Shown here in pieces: positions 27,820 to 36,902 of a stretch of 64,000 nt of DNA (positions are counted from its first letter, which is position 1; the number at the start of each line of letters is the position of its first letter). The stretch is taken from NCBI GenBank assembly GCA_001510275.1, contig LFEY01000014.1:1-64000 (forward strand), read 5' to 3'. The stretch is from Thaumarchaeota archaeon casp-thauma3. GTDB taxonomy: Archaea > Thermoproteota > Nitrososphaeria > Nitrososphaerales > Nitrosopumilaceae. The notes beneath the pieces were generated by a model. That model did not search any database. It was not told where the DNA came from and saw nothing but the letters and a program-made list of their open reading frames with translations. The position numbers were made by a program, and so were the translations under genes.

Positions 27820-29364
27820 CTAATATTTTCTAAACAAACTTGATGCGACCATTATCAAACCAGAAGTAATCATTCCAACTAAACCAAGAAGATCATTGGA
27901 TTGATACAAAAATGTTGAACCAATGAAAAGTGCAGAAGCAAATATGCTTCCACTGATTAAAACCACAGGTTTTCTTTTTTTCATATGGATCTGAATTTCA
28001 TCCATAAGTTTTTTCATATCAGGTCCAATTCGAAGTACAGTGTCAATTGATTTTGCAAAAATATCAAAAGAGATCTTTAATTCTTCAACATATGCTCGTG
28101 TGATCAAATTTTCTTCTTCAAGTATATTTTTTAAGACTTTGACAAACTTAAAATCTACATCATGTGTTTTATAGATTCCTTCAATTATCGATGCCATTCT
28201 CATATACAAGGCTAAATTTTTTGGCAGTATAAATGGGAATTTACTCATAGTTTGATTTGCAAGCTCCATCAAGCTTTGCACTTCCATTTCATCAGGCTTG
28301 TTTCCATGCATGGCACGAATTGAAAGTTCTATTCCCTTTTCAATTACTGTTCTATTATATCCAGGAGTTAGCATTCCAAGATCATTCATAGCATTAACAA
28401 CTCTTGGAGGATTTTTTTCAACTAGTGCAAGATACAGTCTGATTAGCTTGAATCTTGTTTCATCATTTATCCGTCCAACCATTCCATAGTCATACAAGAT
28501 GAGTTTTCCATCATCAGTTACCGAGATGTTTCCAGGGTGAGGATCTGCATGAAAAATTGAATGTTTGAGAAGCATAGTGAAGAAGACTTTATGAACATCA
28601 ATGACTAGTTGTTCTCTATCAATTCCCTTCTCATCAAGAGCCTGTACATTTGTAACTTTGATCCCTGGGAGATATTCCATTGTTAGTACATTTTTTGAGG
28701 AAAAATCATCAAAAACTGAGGGTACAACTACTTTGTTGGTATTTCCCATATCACTTTTGATTTTTTTGAGGTTTTCAGATTCAATAGTATAATCCATTTC
28801 TTCGTAAATGGTTTCAATAAATTGAGAAAGCATAGCTTTTGCTGAATATCGTAAGTTTGGATCAACAAATCTTAATGCTAGTGGAAGAATTTTTTTTAAA
28901 ACTTTGAGATCTCTTGCTACAACTTTTTCAATGCCAGGTCTTTTTACTTTGATAGCAATTTGCTGACCAGAAATTGAACCTCGATAAACTTGTCCCAATG
29001 ATGCACCTGAAATACAATTAGGATCTATTTCGTCAAATTTTTCATCAATTGGTCCAAGATCTTTTTCAATTATTGGTTTAACTTGATCAAAAGGAGCAGC
29101 AGGAACACTGTCCTGCAGTTTTGCAAGCTCCTCTAAGTAAGGTTGAGGTAAGATATCTGCTCTGGAAGAAAGCCATTGTCCTAATTTAATGTAGACAGGT
29201 CCTAATGAAATGAATGTGTCAAGTACCTTACGAGCATTTTTTCGAAATTGCTCTAAATCTATTTCATTTCCCTCATGGTGAATCCATTTTTTTCTATCCC
29301 TACGTAATGCAAAGATTGATGGTAGTAGTTTGATGAGTACATTGATGGTTCTAATAATAGACAT
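27820..29364 (-). CDS. UbiB/ABC1 (ADCK) family atypical protein kinase
   Basis: A 514-aa protein with the KxGQ motif (YIKLGQWLSSRADILP), the Ala-rich loop SGASLGQVYRG, a VKRPGIE segment, HADPHPGNI catalytic loop and YDYGMVGRI, all diagnostic of UbiB kinases. Two C-terminal membrane helices lie at about 465-510. Homologues support quinone synthesis or isoprenoid lipid metabolism. It is the last gene of a minus-strand run starting at the ABC permease, five bp after the 127-aa gene. Confidence 0.92.
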   Translation of the reverse strand: MSIIRTINVLIKLLPSIFALRRDRKKWIHHEGNEIDLEQFRKNARKVLDTFISLGPVYIKLGQWLSSRADILPQPYLEELAKLQDSVPAAPFDQVKPIIEKDLGPIDEKFDEIDPNCISGASLGQVYRGSISGQQIAIKVKRPGIEKVVARDLKVLKKILPLALRFVDPNLRYSAKAMLSQFIETIYEEMDYTIESENLKKIKSDMGNTNKVVVPSVFDDFSSKNVLTMEYLPGIKVTNVQALDEKGIDREQLVIDVHKVFFTMLLKHSIFHADPHPGNISVTDDGKLILYDYGMVGRINDETRFKLIRLYLALVEKNPPRVVNAMNDLGMLTPGYNRTVIEKGIELSIRAMHGNKPDEMEVQSLMELANQTMSKFPFILPKNLALYMRMASIIEGIYKTHDVDFKFVKVLKNILEEENLITRAYVEELKISFDIFAKSIDTVLRIGPDMKKLMDEIQIHMKKRKPVVLISGSIFASALFIGSTFLYQSNDLLGLVGMITSGLIMVASSLFRKY

Positions 29365-29369
29365 AAAAT

Positions 29370-29753
29370 TTACTCCAAATAATTTTTAATTTTTTTTGTT
29401 ATTGTATATCCTAGATATCCAGAAATAATTGATGAGATCAAACCAGAAGTAAAAGTTATTTTTTTTGATTTTTTATTGAGAAACTTTTTTGCAATTTGTG
29501 AACCACCAAAAACTGCACATGCTAAACCAATTAAAACTTCTGGTGCATCATAAACTAAATGCCCAATTGGATCTTTTCTCGGATCAATCTTATCAGTGTG
29601 AACTAAAAATTTATCATCATATTCTCTGATGTGTAAATTACCATAACGATATTGCTTGTATGCACCATTTTTTTGCCCAAGAAGTGTTTCTTTGGCTTCT
29701 TCTAACATAAATTCTCGTAATTCCTTTGGAACCTCAATTTCATATCCCAGCAT
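29370..29753 (-). CDS. 127-aa protein with C-terminal membrane helices, unknown function
   Basis: A soluble N-terminal part (1-70, beginning MLGYEIEVPKELREFMLEE and containing YKQYRYGNLHIREYDDKF) and two short hydrophobic helices (about 72-90 and 100-120). No family recognised. The 5-bp gap to the UbiB kinase gene suggests they act together. Confidence 0.6.
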   Translation of the reverse strand: MLGYEIEVPKELREFMLEEAKETLLGQKNGAYKQYRYGNLHIREYDDKFLVHTDKIDPRKDPIGHLVYDAPEVLIGLACAVFGGSQIAKKFLNKKSKKITFTSGLISSIISGYLGYTITKKIKNYLE

Positions 29754-29807
29754 GATCGCAAGGTCTAGTAATTGCTTATAATCTTACGGTCTAGAAAGTG
29801 CTTCAGC

Positions 29808-30140
29808 CTAAGGTTTAGATTCAATTTCTGATAGTTTTTTGATAACTTGTTCAAGTTCTTCCTTGTTTTTATTAACAACTTGTTTTATTACTTCGATCTC
29901 TTCATTTAGTTGATCTAAATGAACATCATCTGAGTTTTTGAATTGTTTTTCTAATTCTTCTAGGATTTGCTGATTATATTGATTAAGTTTTTCTAATTCA
30001 TTCTTGTATTTTTCTAAATTTTCATATTGATTAGAGAGTTCAGAGATCTCAACATATTCTTGATTTGTAAGAAAACCTAGAAAAATTACAATACTCCCAA
30101 CAACTAAAACAGAAATTAGGACAACAATACTTGATCTCAA
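29808..30140 (-). CDS. Membrane-anchored coiled-coil protein
   Basis: A 110-aa protein: one N-terminal transmembrane helix (5-25), then an unbroken Glu/Lys/Leu/Asn-rich coiled coil (about 30-108). No catalytic features. It lies between the CARDB-like surface protein and the 127-aa gene in the same direction. Confidence 0.65.
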   Translation of the reverse strand: MRSSIVVLISVLVVGSIVIFLGFLTNQEYVEISELSNQYENLEKYKNELEKLNQYNQQILEELEKQFKNSDDVHLDQLNEEIEVIKQVVNKNKEELEQVIKKLSEIESKP

Positions 30141-30185
30141 TTTGACTTAATCTTATTTTTCTATTTTAGATTTATAATTTAATCT

Positions 30186-31490
30186 CTAACTTGCCTCGAT
30201 TGTTGCTTTTTTACGCCTACGCATAATGTAAATTCCTGCTACAATTGTCAGAATGATTGGGATAATTATCATTGTTAAATCAGTATTGTCTTTTTCATCA
30301 TTTGATAATTCTTGAACAAAGATTGTAGCATTGTGAGTTAGAAAGATCTCATCTCTAACACTGTCTTTGTATCTTACAGTAATGGTAATTTCGTGTTCTC
30401 CATATTTTGGTTCACCATCAAATTCAATTGGTAAATTAAATGGTACAGGTGCATCAACTTCAATTTCATCAATAAATTGAGTAGTTGATTTGATATTAGA
30501 ATCACCACGAGGATCAATAGTTACAAAACCAAACAATCCATCATCATTTCCTTCATTAATGATTTCTCCAATTACCATCTGTGTGCCAGATAATTCAATT
30601 ACATCTATATTAAGAATACTAAGATCAATTAATCCTTTAATGTAAAAATCAACAATCTTTGAAATACTCATTTTATCACCATGTGTATTATAATATGAAA
30701 TTGATAAAGGAATTCGTAAAGTATCACCTTTAAGTTCTTCAGGTACATATACTGTTGCCGTAAGGTATCTAACCGATTTTGGAGCAATGTTTCCAATATC
30801 CCAGCTTGATTCTAAGATAACAACATTTTCTATATTAGTAGTTGATGATGATGTTGATGCAAGTTCTGTTTGTGTGTTAGTCACAACAATATCTACACCA
30901 GAAATTGGAGCACTCCCATCATTTGCAATTTCAATTATTACATCATTTGATCTTAAAGATGTAAGAAATGGCTCTAGTGCTCTTACATTGATCACACTAT
31001 CACCTGTTACTTTAAAATCAAAATCAGAAAATGCTGTTCGAACACCAGATTCTCTTAATCTAGAGTAATCAACTTTTACAGTTCCAGGATACTGTTGAAT
31101 TTTTACATTTTTATCAAGATTTACAAAAAAAGTCAGATGAAAATTTGCTCCTGCTAATGAATTAGAATCACTATCTGCATGAATTATAGCGCCAGGACCA
31201 TCAGATGCAGAAAAACCAAATGGCAATGATAGTTGACCTTGAATTCCTGTAATATCTTGAGTTCCTACATTTGCAAATACAACTGTAAATGGAACATTAC
31301 CATCTCCTGCTTCAACTTCAATTTTTTGATTTAATGTACCAAAGTATGCATCTAAAAATTTGACATCCCCAAAGTCTCTTTTAAAAGGAGACTCACCAAA
31401 TCCACCAGATGTTATTTGAGCAAATGAGTTATCAAAAACAAATGGTGCAAGTGCAATAATAGACAATGAGAAGAATAGTTTAAGATTCAA
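30186..31490 (-). CDS. Extracellular CARDB/COG1361-like protein of an ABC export operon
   Basis: A 434-aa protein with a signal peptide (1-24), several Ig-like CARDB-type repeats (VRALEPFLTSLRSNDVIIEIANDGSAPISGV and VIELSGTQMVIGEIINEGNDDG show the N-x-G pattern) and a C-terminal transmembrane helix followed by RRRKK. Its TTG start directly follows the stop of the ABC ATPase, so it is probably the extracytoplasmic partner of that transporter, comparable to the adaptor role of MacA although unrelated in sequence. Confidence 0.78.
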   Translation of the reverse strand: MNLKLFFSLSIIALAPFVFDNSFAQITSGGFGESPFKRDFGDVKFLDAYFGTLNQKIEVEAGDGNVPFTVVFANVGTQDITGIQGQLSLPFGFSASDGPGAIIHADSDSNSLAGANFHLTFFVNLDKNVKIQQYPGTVKVDYSRLRESGVRTAFSDFDFKVTGDSVINVRALEPFLTSLRSNDVIIEIANDGSAPISGVDIVVTNTQTELASTSSSTTNIENVVILESSWDIGNIAPKSVRYLTATVYVPEELKGDTLRIPLSISYYNTHGDKMSISKIVDFYIKGLIDLSILNIDVIELSGTQMVIGEIINEGNDDGLFGFVTIDPRGDSNIKSTTQFIDEIEVDAPVPFNLPIEFDGEPKYGEHEITITVRYKDSVRDEIFLTHNATIFVQELSNDEKDNTDLTMIIIPIILTIVAGIYIMRRRKKATIEAS

Positions 31491-32195
31491 TTATGCAATA
31501 ACCTCCATTTCAGATGGCTGATCACCTTCAAAGGCTTTACCATCTTTTATTGTTATTACCCTATCTGTATTACCAAAGTGTTGTCTATCATGTGTAACTA
31601 TGATGAATGTTTGATTAAGTTTTTTTGCCATTGATTTCATTAATTGGACAATTGTATCTGATGTTACTGAGTCAAGGTTACCAGTTGGCTCATCTGCTAA
31701 AACAATTGAAGGTTTATTGATTAATCCTCTTGCAATTGCTACTCTTTGAGATTGCCCACCTGAAATTTTGTTTGCACGTTTATGCATTTGATCTTCAAGT
31801 CCAACTGCTTTTAGTAAATCTCTAGCCTCTTTTTCAGCAGTACTGCTAGTTCCAGCAATTTGTTTTGGTAATAATATATTTTCCAGTACTGAAAGATCAC
31901 TAAGTAAATTGGAAAATTGAAAGATAAAGCCTAATTTTTTATTTCTAAATGAGGAAATGTTATTGTCACTAAGTGTTGTGGTATCAATTCCATCAATGAA
32001 GATCTTTCCATTTGTTGGATGATCTAATAATCCAATCATGTTAAGTAATGTTGATTTACCAGATCCAGAACTTCCAACAATTAGAACAACTTCGCCCTGT
32101 TCAATTGAAAGTGATACATTATCAAGAGCTTTTACTTTATTGTCTCCTTCTCCGTAAATCTTACTCAGATTAGTAATTTCAAGTACCTTAGACAG
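31491..32195 (-). CDS. MacB/LolD-type ABC transporter ATPase, CTG start
   Basis: 234 aa if read from CTG at 32193-32195. The frame has Walker A GSSGSGKST, signature ISGGQSQR, Walker B IVLADEP and the H-loop THD. The first ATG (32039) lies just after Walker A and would give a dead protein. In frame, a TGA lies two codons before the CTG, and no ATG, GTG or TTG occurs between it and Walker A. Read from CTG the N-terminus is SKVLEITNLSKIYGEG, exactly the normal family start. The CTG overlaps the permease stop by 8 nt, so coupled translation could favour the rare start. Confidence 0.85.
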   Translation of the reverse strand: MSKVLEITNLSKIYGEGDNKVKALDNVSLSIEQGEVVLIVGSSGSGKSTLLNMIGLLDHPTNGKIFIDGIDTTTLSDNNISSFRNKKLGFIFQFSNLLSDLSVLENILLPKQIAGTSSTAEKEARDLLKAVGLEDQMHKRANKISGGQSQRVAIARGLINKPSIVLADEPTGNLDSVTSDTIVQLMKSMAKKLNQTFIIVTHDRQHFGNTDRVITIKDGKAFEGDQPSEMEVIA

Positions 32196-33375
32196 TTCTC
32201 ATCGCCTCCACGGGTAACAGCTTAGTTGCCCTATACGATGGATATAGAGATGCAATAATTGCCAAAATAAATGAAGTTAAAGCAGTTTGTATGACCTTTT
32301 CCCAGTTGTAAGTGACTTCAAGTGGGAGGCTGTTATTGAATGACATTTTTGTTTCCTTTGCATAAAATGTATAGCCTAATCCTGTTGCAGTTCCTACCCC
32401 AGCTCCAATTGCTCCAATAATCATTCCTTGAAAAATGAAAATGATTAGAATATCTTTTCTTTTAGCTCCAATTGCTCTCATGACACCAATTTCTCTAGTC
32501 TTACCATTAACTAACATCATCTGAATTGTAACAATAGCAAATGCAGATGACATCATTCCAAAGTACCCTATCATATTGATCATTGCAATTCCAGATCTAA
32601 AACCAGCAAGTTGCTGTTCAGCTGACTCTTCTATAGTTTCCGCAATAAAGTCATCATTAGGAAATGAACGCAAAAAGAATTCTTTTACTTCAAATGCTTT
32701 GGAAGGATCATTAAGTTTTACCATTAACGAACCTGTATCACCAGGTCTATTCATCATATCACGTAAAGTATCAATATGTACAACAGCTGTATAATCAAAT
32801 CCTTGACCACCGGGTGATGTAGCAATACCAGATACGGTAAATCTTCTAATTTGATCTTCTCCCCATCTATCAACTACAAGAACTTTAACACTATCACCTA
32901 CTTCAGCTCCTCCAAGATCTTGTGCCACATTTGATCCCAATACAATAGAATTTCTTGAAAATACATATTTTCCATCTAAAACAGTTTCGTGAACAGTAGA
33001 TGCTCTAATATCACGAAACGGATCAACACCTACAATTGGTATTCTTGTTTCTTCAATTAGTTTTCCATTTTTTGTCATATTCATTTCTGCCGTTGATGAA
33101 AGCCGCGGTGTTGCCGCTTCAACAAATGGAATTCTTTCAAACCAATTTACAAGTGATAAATCAGATTTATCGATATAATCAGCTTCATCAGTTACTAAAA
33201 TATCACCATTTCGATAATCACTGATATCTCTAACTATAGCATCAAACAATCCTTGAAATATTACAAAATTTACATGGATTACTAAAATTCCAATGGTTAC
33301 AGCTAAAACTGCACCAATCAAACTGCCTTTTTTATTGAATAGCATTCTTTTGGCTAATCTTAATCGATAATCCAC
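32188..33375 (-). CDS. MacB/FtsX-type ABC transporter permease
   Basis: A 395-aa permease with the MacB topology: one N-terminal helix (about 15-40), a large extracellular MacB_PCD domain (about 45-260) and three C-terminal helices forming the FtsX domain (GYFGMMSSAFAIVTIQMMLV, then REIGVMRAIGAKRKDILIIF, the coupling region). Such transporters use ATP to push substrates or lipoproteins outside the membrane or to transmit mechanical signals. First gene of the operon; an inverted repeat lies 15 bp upstream. Confidence 0.9.
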   Translation of the reverse strand: MDYRLRLAKRMLFNKKGSLIGAVLAVTIGILVIHVNFVIFQGLFDAIVRDISDYRNGDILVTDEADYIDKSDLSLVNWFERIPFVEAATPRLSSTAEMNMTKNGKLIEETRIPIVGVDPFRDIRASTVHETVLDGKYVFSRNSIVLGSNVAQDLGGAEVGDSVKVLVVDRWGEDQIRRFTVSGIATSPGGQGFDYTAVVHIDTLRDMMNRPGDTGSLMVKLNDPSKAFEVKEFFLRSFPNDDFIAETIEESAEQQLAGFRSGIAMINMIGYFGMMSSAFAIVTIQMMLVNGKTREIGVMRAIGAKRKDILIIFIFQGMIIGAIGAGVGTATGLGYTFYAKETKMSFNNSLPLEVTYNWEKVIQTALTSFILAIIASLYPSYRATKLLPVEAMRTV

Positions 33376-33390
33376 AGGGGTAATAAAATA

Positions 33391-33413
33391 GTCTAATATA
33401 TAATGTATTAGAC
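33391..33413. promoter_or_regulatory. Inverted-repeat operator between ABC exporter and Lrp-like regulator
   Basis: GTCTAATA-TATAATG-TATTAGAC: exact 8-bp arms with a 7-nt centre, in the 115-bp divergent region. It is placed 15 bp upstream of the permease start and 77 bp upstream of the regulator. Lrp/AsnC proteins bind palindromic sites of this size, so the regulator encoded next door is the natural candidate. Confidence 0.55.
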
Positions 33414-33490
33414 GTGTAATATTATCATTATAGACAATTTTATATCAAATAAGTAATTTCTATATTCTATGGAGTTAATTAGATGATAAA

Positions 33491-34393
33491 ATGGACAATT
33501 TAGATATAAAAATTCTAAGTAGACTTTTGAATAATTGCAGAGAATCAGACAGACAAATAGGCATAGAATTAGACTTGTCTGGTGGAGCAGTACATACTAG
33601 AATTCAAAAAATGGAAGAAAAAGGGATAATTGAAGAATTTTTCATTAAAGTCGAACCACCCGTCTTAGGTTATGGGGTTTTGTATTTTGTTGTATCAGGT
33701 GAAAGCATTAACAAGATTTTAGAACAAGTAAGTCTTGTAGGTGAACCATATTTTGTAGTACCATGTATAGGAGGAATTACAGTTTGTAGCATTGTTGTAA
33801 AAGAGAATTTAAAACAAAAAATTGAACTTGTAAGTAAATTAATGAAGGATGTTAGAGTTCTATCAATTTTTGAAGCAGAGAATCCAGGATTTAATTCCAA
33901 TCTTACAAAAACAGATTTAGAAATATTAGAAGAATTAATTAAAGATCCTAGACAGAAAATTGAAAATATTGCAAAGAATACAAACATGGCAACAAAAACA
34001 ATAACTAGATGTATTGAAAAATTACAGGAAAATGATGGAATTCAATTTACTTTAATTTATGATCCTAAAAAAATTGATAATTTTATTCCACATGTTATTC
34101 TTACTTGGATAGAAGGTAAATTAAAAGAAACATTAGAAAATATGAATAATATATTTTCTGAATCATATTTACAAATTCCTTTTATTGCAAAAAATCAAAT
34201 TGTCTTGTTTATGTATAGTGATAGTATTTTCAAGATGGATGAGTTAACACAAAAAGTTAGAACTATTGAAAATGTAAAATCAGCTGATTTATTCATTCCA
34301 AAAAAAATTTCCATTTATATCAAATGGTTAGAAAACGCTATTAGTGATTTCAAAAAATCATCTAGACTACATCTAACATATCAAACAAATTAA
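33491..34393 (+). CDS. Lrp/AsnC-like transcription regulator with two HTH domains
   Basis: A 300-aa protein with duplicated AsnC-type units. HTH 1 (about 2-55): LDIKILSRLLNNCRESDRQIGIELDLSGGAVHTRIQKMEEKGII. HTH 2 (about 140-195): TDLEILEELIKDPRQKIENIAKNTNMATKTITRCIEKLQENDGI. Each is followed by a RAM-like alpha/beta segment. Most Lrp proteins have one such unit, so this is effectively a covalent dimer. It diverges from the ABC export operon and likely controls it through the inverted repeat between them. Confidence 0.82.
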   Translation: MDNLDIKILSRLLNNCRESDRQIGIELDLSGGAVHTRIQKMEEKGIIEEFFIKVEPPVLGYGVLYFVVSGESINKILEQVSLVGEPYFVVPCIGGITVCSIVVKENLKQKIELVSKLMKDVRVLSIFEAENPGFNSNLTKTDLEILEELIKDPRQKIENIAKNTNMATKTITRCIEKLQENDGIQFTLIYDPKKIDNFIPHVILTWIEGKLKETLENMNNIFSESYLQIPFIAKNQIVLFMYSDSIFKMDELTQKVRTIENVKSADLFIPKKISIYIKWLENAISDFKKSSRLHLTYQTN

Positions 34394-34418
34394 ATAATAA
34401 TAACTTCTAGGACTTGTT

Positions 34419-34934
34419 ATGAAGAAGAAGAAAATCTATGAGGGGAAAATTTTAGGTCTTAGTGTATATGATGGTAAAATAGAGGGAAGAAAAGTTAAAC
34501 GTGAGATGATAGAACATAGAGGTGCTGTAGCAATGCTTGCTTTTGATGAAGAAAAGAAGGTAATTCTTGTTAAACAACATAGATTTCTTCATGGATATGT
34601 TTTAGAAATTCCTGCTGGAACATTAGAAAAAAGAGAAAAGCCAATAAAATGTGCATTCAGAGAACTAGAAGAAGAGACGGGATATAGAGCAAAAAAGATG
34701 ACTCCGCTAATTACCTATTACCCATCAATTGGCTATAATACTGAGGCAATTCATTGTTTTGTAGCCTCTGGATTAAAGAAAATTGCTGATTTGAAACTAG
34801 ATGATGATGAGATATTATCTGTAGTAAAAATGGATATGCAAAAACTGCTTAGAATGATAAAATCTGGAAAAATTCAAGATTCAAAAACAATTTGTGCAGT
34901 CTTAACTTATGCTATTAAAAAGAAACTATACTAA
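34419..34934 (+). CDS. Nudix hydrolase (ADP-ribose pyrophosphatase type)
   Basis: A 171-aa enzyme. The Nudix box G-x5-E-x7-R-E-x-E-E is complete (GTLEKREKPIKCAFRELEEE, followed by TGY). The upstream IPAG and downstream YPSIGYNTE resemble ADP-ribose pyrophosphatases, which clear free ADP-ribose. It follows the Lrp-like regulator by 25 bp. Confidence 0.9.
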   Translation: MKKKKIYEGKILGLSVYDGKIEGRKVKREMIEHRGAVAMLAFDEEKKVILVKQHRFLHGYVLEIPAGTLEKREKPIKCAFRELEEETGYRAKKMTPLITYYPSIGYNTEAIHCFVASGLKKIADLKLDDDEILSVVKMDMQKLLRMIKSGKIQDSKTICAVLTYAIKKKLY

Positions 34935-35915
34935 CTATTCATTATAGATAGGCTTTACAAGATCTGCAATATCTGTCCAAGATTGTGCTATTCTTTCAAA
35001 CATATACACTAAATCAAGAAAATCCATTGGAATTTGTTTTTTATTACCAAATGTAGTTCTAAGTTTACTAAGTTTTTCTTCATATTTTTTATGTAATGAT
35101 ATTGCTTCAATAGCTAAAAGTCTATCAGGTTTTGTAAATGCATCAATAAATTTTTCTGCAAGGTTACCAAAATCCTTAACTACATCAAAGATTTTTTTTG
35201 AATGTTCTTTTGATAAAGATGAATTATAAATTAAATTTGAAAGTTCAACAATAGAATCACCTGCATTTTCAAGAAGATTTGCTGCAACTCTATAATCAAG
35301 AACATCAATATTTTCTAAATTAAATGCATTAGCTAATCTTTTATCAACAAGAGCACTACGAATTAAACGAACTAGTAAGAAATATTGTCTATTTACCTCA
35401 ACATCACGATTTGATAATGTTTGTAAGTTAGACTTGTCATCTGAAATTAATCCATTTGATGCATCAACGTACATACCAAGTGAAATTGAGCTCATTCGTT
35501 TGAGAATTTTTTCTGGATTAAGTGTTGTTGCATCTAAAAGAAATTGCATGTTAATATGAGATGCATCTTCTTCAATTATTTCCATTCCGACTAATCGTCT
35601 CATAGAATTACGAATCTTTTCTCTATCTTCTCCGGGAATAATTGATTTTGAATTAATTTCAATAATATCATATCCTAAAAGATAAGCTCCAGTGATGTCA
35701 GCTACAATATTTTCTTCTTTTGGTAAGGGATATGAAATTACAAGTTTTTTTGTTGGGCGTGTCTCTTTATTTGCAGAAATTGAAATACTATCTTGTCCTG
35801 TTTCAATTTCAACTTCACTACTTTTATCTAGATTATGTGCATCAACCCACTCTTTTGGTAATGATACTAGGAGGCTACTTCCAATTCTTTGCAGGCGTCG
35901 AATAAATTTAGTCAA
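34935..35915 (-). CDS. PhoU-domain protein with N-terminal AbrB-type DNA-binding domain
   Basis: A 326-aa protein. Residues 1-45 form a SpoVT/AbrB swapped-hairpin (RRLQRIGSSLLVSLPKEWVDAHNLDKSSEVEIE). Residues about 95-320 are two PhoU-like helical repeats with the E/D-rich metal sites (LLENAGDSIVEL, EAISLHKKYEEKL). The AbrB-PhoU pairing is a known archaeal type of phosphate-uptake regulator; no pst genes are nearby. It converges with the Nudix gene and diverges from the pantoate kinase gene. Confidence 0.88.
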   Translation of the reverse strand: MTKFIRRLQRIGSSLLVSLPKEWVDAHNLDKSSEVEIETGQDSISISANKETRPTKKLVISYPLPKEENIVADITGAYLLGYDIIEINSKSIIPGEDREKIRNSMRRLVGMEIIEEDASHINMQFLLDATTLNPEKILKRMSSISLGMYVDASNGLISDDKSNLQTLSNRDVEVNRQYFLLVRLIRSALVDKRLANAFNLENIDVLDYRVAANLLENAGDSIVELSNLIYNSSLSKEHSKKIFDVVKDFGNLAEKFIDAFTKPDRLLAIEAISLHKKYEEKLSKLRTTFGNKKQIPMDFLDLVYMFERIAQSWTDIADLVKPIYNE

Positions 35916-35980
35916 TTTATATTAATTTAATTAATTTAAGCCATATTCTTATATTTTGTGTAAAATTTAAACTAAGATCA

Positions 35981-36892
35981 ATGGAGGCTACAGCATTTTG
36001 TCCTGCTCACATAACAGGCTTTTTCAAGGCTCATCTAGATGATAATCAAAATTCTTTAGAAAATTTAGGATCTATGGGGGCTGGATTCTCAATAAAACAG
36101 GGGGTTACAACAAGAGTAAAAATAGATACAAAAGATGATCAAGAATCAAACTTTAGAATCACAACAAAGGGGTATCAGTCAGATAAAACAGATGTCTCAG
36201 AATTTGTTTTAAATGAATTCTTAAAGCTTGGAGAATTTTCAAACAAGTTTTTTGATATTGAACATGATATATCAATTCCAGTTGGATATGGTTTAGGTTC
36301 TAGTGGCGCTGTTGCATTATCGCTATCATTTGCATTAGATCAAGCTCTTAAAACAAAATTAGATAAAATAATAATTGGGCAAATCGCACATAATGCAGAG
36401 ATTAATTGTAAAACTGGGTTAGGGGATGTTTTAGCATCATTTCATGGTGGTTTTGAAATTCGTGTGAAACCTGGCGCTCCAGGGATTGGTAGTGTTGAAA
36501 AAATTCTTACAGATAAAATCTCAATAATTATGATCTGTTTTTCTCCAATTTCTACAAATAAATTTATCAAAGAACGTTTATCTCAAATTAATGGTCTTGG
36601 TGGAAAAATGGTAAACAAATTATTAGAATCAAAAAATTATGAACATTTTCAAGACATGTCATTAGAATTTGCAAAATATGTAGATGTTATGACTCCAAGA
36701 ATGCAAAAAGTAGTTAATGAATTATCTAAAAATAATATTAAATGTGGAATTGCATTTTTTGGGGAAACAATTTTCTCAATGATTCCAAAAGAAGATGAAA
36801 GCATGGTTTTAGAGATTTTACAAAAATATCCTGAAGGGATAATAATAAAATCAGAATTAGATGATAATGGTGCAAGAGTTCTTTACAATTAA
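35981..36892 (+). CDS. Pantoate kinase (GHMP family)
   Basis: A 303-aa archaeal pantoate kinase, first step of the archaeal route replacing bacterial PanC/CoaA: pantoate to 4-phosphopantoate. GHMP features are the N-terminal FCPAHITGFF and the ATP loop PVGYGLGSSGAVALSLS (about 96-112). It opens the PoK-PPS-PanB-CoaBC cluster, and the context makes the substrate call strong. Confidence 0.9.
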   Translation: MEATAFCPAHITGFFKAHLDDNQNSLENLGSMGAGFSIKQGVTTRVKIDTKDDQESNFRITTKGYQSDKTDVSEFVLNEFLKLGEFSNKFFDIEHDISIPVGYGLGSSGAVALSLSFALDQALKTKLDKIIIGQIAHNAEINCKTGLGDVLASFHGGFEIRVKPGAPGIGSVEKILTDKISIIMICFSPISTNKFIKERLSQINGLGGKMVNKLLESKNYEHFQDMSLEFAKYVDVMTPRMQKVVNELSKNNIKCGIAFFGETIFSMIPKEDESMVLEILQKYPEGIIIKSELDDNGARVLYN

Positions 36893-36902
36893 TTGAAATT
36901 AT

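Noticed and set aside
35916-35945. AT-rich palindromic stretch between PhoU and pantoate kinase genes
   Set aside because: Composed only of TTAA/AATT repeats; expected often in this base composition.
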